From NCBI GenBank assembly GCA_036346255.1, contig CM070617.1:6303501-6367500 (forward strand): 64,000 nt of DNA, written 5' to 3'. The notes below the pieces were generated by a model. The model searched no databases. It was not told where the DNA came from and worked only from the letters and a program-made list of their open reading frames with translations. Below, one piece after another: positions 57,291-64,000 of the stretch (positions are counted from its first letter, which is position 1; each line of letters opens with the position of its first letter). Both the position numbers and the translations under genes were made by a program. The stretch is from Ampelocalamus luodianensis (Eukaryota; Streptophyta; Magnoliopsida; Poales; Poaceae).

Positions 57291-60275
57291 AATGAAAGCG
57301 GCACCTCAGTCGTTTCTCAATCCAGGACAATGGATTCTCACCTTTGTGCTCACCAAGTTGATGCTACTCCTTCCTTGGAGTCAGTACCAATTGTTTGTGA
57401 GTACATTGATGTCTTTCCTGAAGACCTTCCCGGGGTGTCACCAGATCGAGAAGTGGAGTTCATTATTGACCTAGTTCCTGGAACTGCTCCTATATCCAGA
57501 AGTCTTTATCGAATGTCTCTCAATGAACTGGTTGAATTAAAGAAACAGCTTGGAGAATTGCTTGACAAAGGATTTATTCGACCAAGTTCCTCACCTTGGG
57601 GATACCCGGCATTATTTGTCAAAAAGAAAGACAATACTTTGCGGATGTGTGTGGACTACCGTCCGTTAAATGAGGTCACCATCAAAAACAAGTATCCTTT
57701 ACCTCACATTGATGATCTTTTTGATCAGTTAGTTGGCGCCCGAGTCTTTTCAAAAATTGATTTGCGATCGGGCTATCATCAAATCAAGGTTAGAGCTGAG
57801 GACATCCCTAAAACAACTTTTTCTACTCGGTACGGATTGTACGAGTATACTGTCATGTCCTTTGGTCTAACCAATGCTCCAGCTTATTTCATGAATCTTA
57901 TGAACTCGGTGTTCATGGATTTCTTTGATAAGTTTGTTGTCGTTTTCATTGATGACATTCTTATCTATTCTAAGTCTGATAAGGACCATGAACAACATTT
58001 GAGACTTGTGCTGGAAACACTTCGCAAGCATCGACTATATGCTAAATTTAGCAAGTGTGCCTTCTGGCTCAAGAAGGTTGCATTTTTGGGACATGTGTTA
58101 TCTGAAGGGGGTATCGCTGTTGATCCAAGCAAGGTACAAGATGTACTGGATTGGAAACAGCCCAAGAATGCTACTGATATCCGAAGTTTTCTTGGACTTG
58201 TGGGTTATTACCGTAGGTTCATTGAAAATTTCTCCAAAATCGCGAGACCTCTGACCCAGCTTTTGAAGAAAGAGACTAAGTTCGAGTGGTCAGTTAAGTG
58301 TGAGGAGAGTTTTCGACTTTTGAGAAAACTCCTCACCGAAGCTCCTGTTCTCACCCTTCCGGACGTTCATAAGAGCTTCGATATTTATTGTGATGCATCT
58401 CGCCATAGACTTGGTTGTGTGCTTATGCAAGAAGGCCGAGTTGTGGCATATGCATCCCGGCAGTTGCGACCTCATGAAGTCAATTATCCTACTCATGATT
58501 TGGAATTGGCCGCCGTAGTCCATGCATTGAAGATTCGACGACATTACCTTCTCGGTAATCGTTGTGAGATCTATACTGATCATAAAAGCCTAAAGTACAT
58601 ATTCACTCAAGTTGATTTGAATATGAGACAGAGACGATGGCTTGAATTGATCAAGGACTACGACATGGGCATTCATTATCATCCTGGTAAAGCCAATGTT
58701 GTGGCAGATGCTTTAAGTAGAAAGTCACATTGCCACTGCATATCATCTGTACCTATGGCTAAGAGCTTGTGTGCTGATTTTCAGCGCCTAAGTCTCAAAA
58801 TGGTGGGAGAAGGTTTTCTCGCTGTACTAGAAGTGGAGCCCACATTAGAAACTCAGATTCTGGAGGCCCAGAAAATTGATGCCGAAGTAGCTGAGATCAA
58901 GGAAAATTTGAAGGCAGGCAAAGCCAACGAGTTTTCTGAAGATGATCACAGTATTCTTCGGTATTGCAATCGTTTAGTAGTACCTGCAAATACTCAACTG
59001 AGGGGTCTAATTCTTAAAGAGGCTCATAATTCCAAGTTCTCTTTGCATCCTGGGAGTACCAAGATGTACCAGGATTTGAAAAAGACATTTTGGTGGAGCC
59101 GAATGAAAAGGGAGATTGCTCAGTATATTGCTGAATGTGACATTTGTCAAAGGGTTAAAGCCGAGCACCTGAAGCCAGCTGGTACCCTTCAACCTTTACC
59201 TATCCCACAATGGAAATGGGAAGAAATCGGTATGGATTTGGTTACCGGTCTTCCGAAGACTCCGAATGGATCCGATGTCATTTGGGTAATCATTGACCGT
59301 TTAACGAAGGTAGCCCATTTTATTCCGGTCAAAACTATCTTCTCTAATAAACAATTAGCAGAGCTTTATATTGCTAAGATTGTTTGTCTTCACGGTGTTC
59401 CGAAGATCATTGTTTCTGATCGAGGGCCTCAGTTCACCTCTCATTTTTGGAGTTGTCTTCATCAAGCTTTGGGGACTGAACTCTCTTTCAGTACTGCGTA
59501 TCATCCTCAAACTAGTGGTCAAACTGAGAGAGTGAATCAAGTAATGGAAGATCTCCTTCGAGCCTGTGTACTATCTTATAGCAAAGACTGGGAGAAATCT
59601 TTTTCATATGTGGAGTTTTCCTACAATAATAGCTACCAAGCAAGTATTCAAATGTCACCTTTTGAAGCCTTGTATGGAAGGGCTTGTAGGACTCCATTGA
59701 ATTGGTCCGAGTCTGGTGGAAGATCATTCTATGGTCCAGACTTGGTGATGGAAGTAGAAGAGCAAGTTCGCCTGATTCGAGATCGTTTGAAAGCTGCATA
59801 GTCTCGTCAGAAGAGCTATGCTGACCATCGTCGTCGTGAATTAAGCTTTGAGATAGATGATCATGTCTATCTTAAAGTGTCACCGATGAAGGACACTCAT
59901 CGTTTTCAGGTGAAAGGAAAGTTAGCACCTCGTTATATCGGACCATTCCGAATTATTGCAAAACGAGGAGCTGTAGCTTATCAATTGGAACTACCTGAAT
60001 CCCTCTCCGCATTGCATGATACTTTTCATGTGTCTCAATTGAAGAAATGCCTTCGTGTTCCTATTGAGGTAACTGCTTATGAGCATCTTAATCTTCAACC
60101 TGACCTTTCCTATCAAGAGCAACCAGTGCGTATCCTCGACGAGATGGAACGCAGGACAAGAAATTGCACTGTCAGGTACTTGAAAATTCAATGGGCTAAT
60201 CATTCTGAGGATGAAGCCACTTGGGAGCACGAAGATCTGATGCAGATTGAGCACCCCCACCTCTTTGCTGTATAG
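57195..60275 (+). pseudogene. Ty3/gypsy chromovirus pol (RT, RNase H, integrase, chromodomain), interrupted
   Basis: The reading is open to an in-frame TAG at 59799-59801 and then continues in the same frame to 60275. True pol homology starts near 57380 (VCEYIDVFPEDLPGVSPDRE), preceded by unrelated codons. RT shows LRMCVDYRPLNEVT, KIDLRSGYHQIKV and VVFIDDILIYS; RNase H shows IYCDASRHRLGCVL and IYTDHKSLKYIF. Integrase has its His-His-Cys-Cys zinc region (CDICQRVK), the Asp of MDLVTGLP, the Asp of VSDRGPQFTS and the Glu of QTSGQTERVNQ. The C-terminus is a chromodomain-like YLKIQWANHSEDEATWE. Gag, protease and the 5' LTR are absent, so the element is 5'-truncated and non-autonomous. Confidence 0.92.
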
Positions 60276-60481
60276 AGCTTGCCTTTGAGTTAAGAAAGGC
60301 AAGGTTAAACAAAGCAATATAAAAGAAGATGTAATAATAACACTATGCTATTATGTAAAATCTTTCTTTACTATCTTTGGAGGAAATAAAGACACCAGAT
60401 GCTGAATTTCCATTAAAATCATTTCAATATCACTTTGTCCCAGCTTCCATCTTTTCTGAAATCTCGGGGACGAGATTTTCT

Positions 60482-60496
60482 TAAGGGGGGTAGGTT
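60482..60496 (+). other. Polypurine tract of the gypsy element
   Basis: TAAGGGGGGTAGG lies directly before the LTR start TGTAACAATCCC at 60497, the expected position for plus-strand priming. Confidence 0.75.
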
Positions 60497-63400
60497 TGTA
60501 ACAATCCCAATTTTATGAACAGTAATAAAATATTTTCTGAACAGTAATGAGGTGTTGTTCATAGCATCACTGTTCATTTTTACAGATTGGGCATTATATT
60601 GCAAATAAAAACTTTCCTTTTCTAGCCAAAAATCCAAAGCTCTTCCTAAAGTTCAAAGGGAATGCAAGCCAATGCTTGTATTTTGACTGGGAAATATTTT
60701 CATTAAAACCTAGATCAATTATCTTGGCAAAAAAAATAATTTGTGTTAAATTTTTAGAAATTATCTTTACTTGAAGAAAAATATTTGGCTTTAAATAAAC
60801 ATATTCGGGTTAAGTTAATTATTTATGAATTTTAAAAGTGAAACTGTGGATTTTAAATTTTATTTGGGAAATATATCATCCCAGTAGCCTCTTGGCAAAA
60901 TTTCATGATTTTACAAATTTATTTACTATTTCTAAAGCCCAGTCAAACCTTTAAACTTTGAATTTAGAGTTTGGTCAACTCTTCCGGTCTAAACCCAAGT
61001 CCTAGCACTATAGCGACTCGAACCCCATGAGGTTGGGTCCAACCGGTACAATTTGGTCCGGCTCAGTCATGCTCGGGCGCGAGCCCAACTCCTTCACGTG
61101 ACGCGAGCCGTTGATCTCCAATCGAACGGGCGGGGTTGCGACATCACGTGGGTTGTCCACGTATGCAGATTGATATCCACCCTTGGATCTTGATCGAGCG
61201 ACCAATAGGTGCGAAAACAATCGGACCACTCCGAATCCCTTTTTAATCTCCACCGTCAATCCTCGATCCAACGGCGCCGCTCTTTTTGTTTTGAACTTAA
61301 AGGCGCACAGTCATCTTGGGCCTTTATATTCAAATCCTACGATGCCCCGTTTTGACTGCGTGCATTTGAGACTTAGTTTTAATGGACCGTTGGATTTCAA
61401 TCGTGGGGTTCCTATTGAGATAGCATTCGGACCATCCAGATCCCGCGACAATCCTGACCGTAGAAAGCCAATCTGACGGTGCCGCGTCATCTCATTTAAA
61501 AGTGACGTGTATCCTTTTTTATTGATCGTTGGATTTCAATCCAACGCCCCTCTTTGAATGTAAACCCCCGAAATCCCGTAGGGCTCCTTTAAATCTCCAT
61601 CCTCAGTTTGAGATCGCACGACCCATATTAAATGGTGCCGATTAGATTTTCTTAATGTCTATTTCCATCGCGGCCGCCCATCTCTAATCGAACGGTCGAC
61701 GATTCTTGGAGCTTTAAGAGGCGCGCGCGACTGTGGCTGACAAAGGGACCCACACGTCAGGTGTTTGCCTCTTTTCCTCCTTACCTCTGTGCGCCGCCGG
61801 CGGCTCTGTAAACATAGTAGAGGAGTTATCCAAGAATCATGCAACTATTTTTTGGATATTTAGCACTAAGTGGACACCTCATCAACTCTAGACACTTCCC
61901 CTGTGCCCTGTAGCTCAACCTCTATATATATACCCTAGCTTTTTGGCTGCTGCCATTGTTGACCACTGGAGCTCTTCATCTTCATTACCATTCCAGTGGA
62001 GGTTCTTGCTCCTATCAATTGCTTATCCATCTTAAACGTTTGTTTCACCTTGCATTAAGGATTTAGCATCTTTTGTAGGTTAACCCAGAGTTTAATTCTC
62101 TGTTGATCAGAACCGGTTTTCAAAACCTTCGGTGTTTATCTCATCCTGGTAAGATAAGCCCTTAGTTTTTGTTATCTTGAGCACCTTAAGGACCTCAGCA
62201 GCTCATATGCACCATTCCTTTGTACATAAGTAGCTCCAACCTTCTTTAAACTGAAAAGTTGTTTTTATAACTTTTCGGTCTTTCATATCGTTTTCAAGAA
62301 CTAGGGTTTCTCCTGACAACTTATCATCCTGTGTAGGTCTCAACTGAACCCTAGTAGCATAATAAGTTGTTCTTTTGATTCTTCTTGTCATCTATTTAAC
62401 TTTATAGCAGAGGTTTATCTCTGTCACCTGTTGTCGGCTTAACCGACAACGTTGGTTTTTCTTTAGCTTCTGTAATCTGACCGATTAGGGTAAGGTTAGG
62501 GTTAACTTGGGGTGTTAATTACCCTAAAAGATCAGGCTAAGCTTCATTTCAGAATCTTTGCTTGACCTATTTTTCTTTAACCCGAAATCTGTAGTCTGCC
62601 CTGTTTCTGTTCTTTTCAAAATCTGAAAACTGTAACTTTGACTTAAATTCTAGTTTCTGTTATTTAAAGGCTGTAGATGCTAATATGGGTTATTATCTTT
62701 ACTGGGGTAGGTATAGCTTAAGCATGCTATTAAACATGTATTTCCATATTGATCATACATTTTTCTTTCATTATGTACTTGTTGTCAACTTTGGTATTTA
62801 TCGGATTTTATTGTCTCTTTTAGAATCTGGTTCTTCTGAGGTGTTTGAATCTCTTTCTGAGCAACCTGAGCCTGCACAAAAGTCTATTATTATCAAGGCA
62901 AGCATCCTCTTTGCACCATGTTGACCCCAAAGCTTTATACAATAGATTTTCAAAATACAGTGACACCTGTTGCATGCTACTTTTATGAAAATACAATTGT
63001 GAACCGTTAGTAGTTAGTTATAACCTAACATTGTGGATTACCTTAAATTCTAACCATACACTCAAACCTAGAGTAGTACTGTATACTATAAGCTTTAGTT
63101 TCAAAGTTGGCTTAGCCATGCAGTCTAGAGAACTTTAGAGTTTGACAAGATTATCTTGTCAAACATGGGAGCCACAATTGAATTTCAGTTACTTTAAACT
63201 CTTTGTCCAGTTTACTTACACCAGAAATGAATTTTACATTTAAATTGATCTGGACAAGAGAAGCTAGTGGTGGTGCCTTCGTGCACGAGATTGGGAATTG
63301 TGGTGGACTTGTCTGGACCAATTAAGGACTGAACTCTGACTATTCAATTCAAGTCCCCCACGTACTTCCACACGTGGTGTATGTGCGCTGTTTGGTTAAG

Positions 63401-64000
63401 TAAAGAGTTAATGCTATTGAGTTGGAAACAGGAGAGTAATGATATGTGTATTGATCTTGTATGGCATAGATGCTTTGGTCTTTGGGCTGCGTTTTATGCC
63501 ATGTGAGTTTTATATCAATATCAGATGTTCTTAGAAGGGTGAGGGCGTATTTGTGTTCCATCGCATGTACGTGCCTTAAAGATGCCGATTGCAATCTAAT
63601 ATGGGTAGCGAACCCAGTTCGTATTTCTTTTTGTTTGGGTCGGCATTCCTGACGCAACATGTGTGCCCCGGTTAAGCAAATGCTATCAGTCGTTGTTTAA
63701 GCGAGATCAATTCACACATGGGTATCCAACTCAATAGTGTCAACTTGTTGAAAGATACCAAATCTTAGTTTCCCCGGTCGGCATACCAAAGGAAGTGTGT
63801 CATCATTCGGAGGCATCCGAAGGCAACGGGCTGACTAAGTCGTGTGGGTAAAGATGTACACCCCTGCAGGGTATTGAACTATTCGAATAGTCGTGTCCAC
63901 GGTCATGGACGACAACTTGAGTTGATGTCACCTGTATAGAGTTTTGATTTAAACTTTTGTTTTAGTTTCTGGTTCAGCATGAGGGAATTCATGCATTGTA
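60497..64000 (+). repeat. 3' LTR of the gypsy element, cut by the window end
   Basis: It starts TGTAACAATCCC after the polypurine tract and shares order and blocks with the LTRs at 3309-6869 and 31098-34856, although it is much diverged in sequence. It has TATATATA at 61923-61930, a donor-like GGTAAG at 62148-62153, and the conserved block with ACTATTCGAATAG and GTGTCCACGGTCATGGAC at about 63877-63910. About 3.5 kb is present, so only a few hundred bases are expected to be missing. Confidence 0.85.

Overview
The window is plant nuclear DNA, most likely from a grass close to rice (Oryza). The clues are spliced genes with GT-AG introns, GC-rich 5' coding exons, a plant-specific mismatch-repair gene (MSH7), chromovirus and copia retrotransposons primed by initiator tRNA-Met, and gene-capturing MULE and hAT elements with GC-rich cargo. 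Species is inferred from these features and was not tested. Four host genes are supported: a glycine-rich secreted protein (10584-12155, minus), MSH7 (14711-40098, minus, 17 coding exons), an OVATE-family gene broken by a frameshift (44599-45179, plus) and a DDT-domain chromatin protein gene (46700-51248, minus, 11 coding exons). Most of the remaining sequence is transposon-derived. Layout: 1-9605 is a decayed copia element on the plus strand, split by a Ty3/gypsy element of which the 5' LTR (3309-6869), primer-binding site and first gag codons remain; its 3' breakpoint is fused to copia reverse transcriptase and the junction was then duplicated in tandem (167 bp period). 9606-14710 holds the glycine-rich gene, its TATA box and two inverted-repeat elements. 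14711-40098 is MSH7, whose introns carry most of the inserted DNA: a hAT MITE and a gag-only LTR retrotransposon in intron 15, a 12.9 kb intron 4 made of one copia element containing a second full-length copia element and a solo gypsy LTR, and nested MITEs in intron 3. Target-site duplications were read for nearly all of these, so their order of insertion can be given. 40099-57000 is a gene-poor to moderately genic stretch with two hAT elements and one MULE carrying non-transposon sequence; one hAT holds two exons of carbamoyl-phosphate synthase small subunit. 57195-64000 is the 3' half of a chromodomain-bearing gypsy element (one in-frame stop) and its long 3' LTR, cut by the window end. How the genes work: MSH7 is a MutS-family mismatch-recognition protein expected to pair with MSH2. 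The DDT protein is expected to act in chromatin remodelling. The OVATE gene, if functional, would be a transcriptional regulator of growth. The glycine-rich protein is expected in the cell wall. They are neighbours, with no sign of shared function. Exon boundaries were assigned by eye, and reading frame is preserved across every junction of both multi-exon genes.
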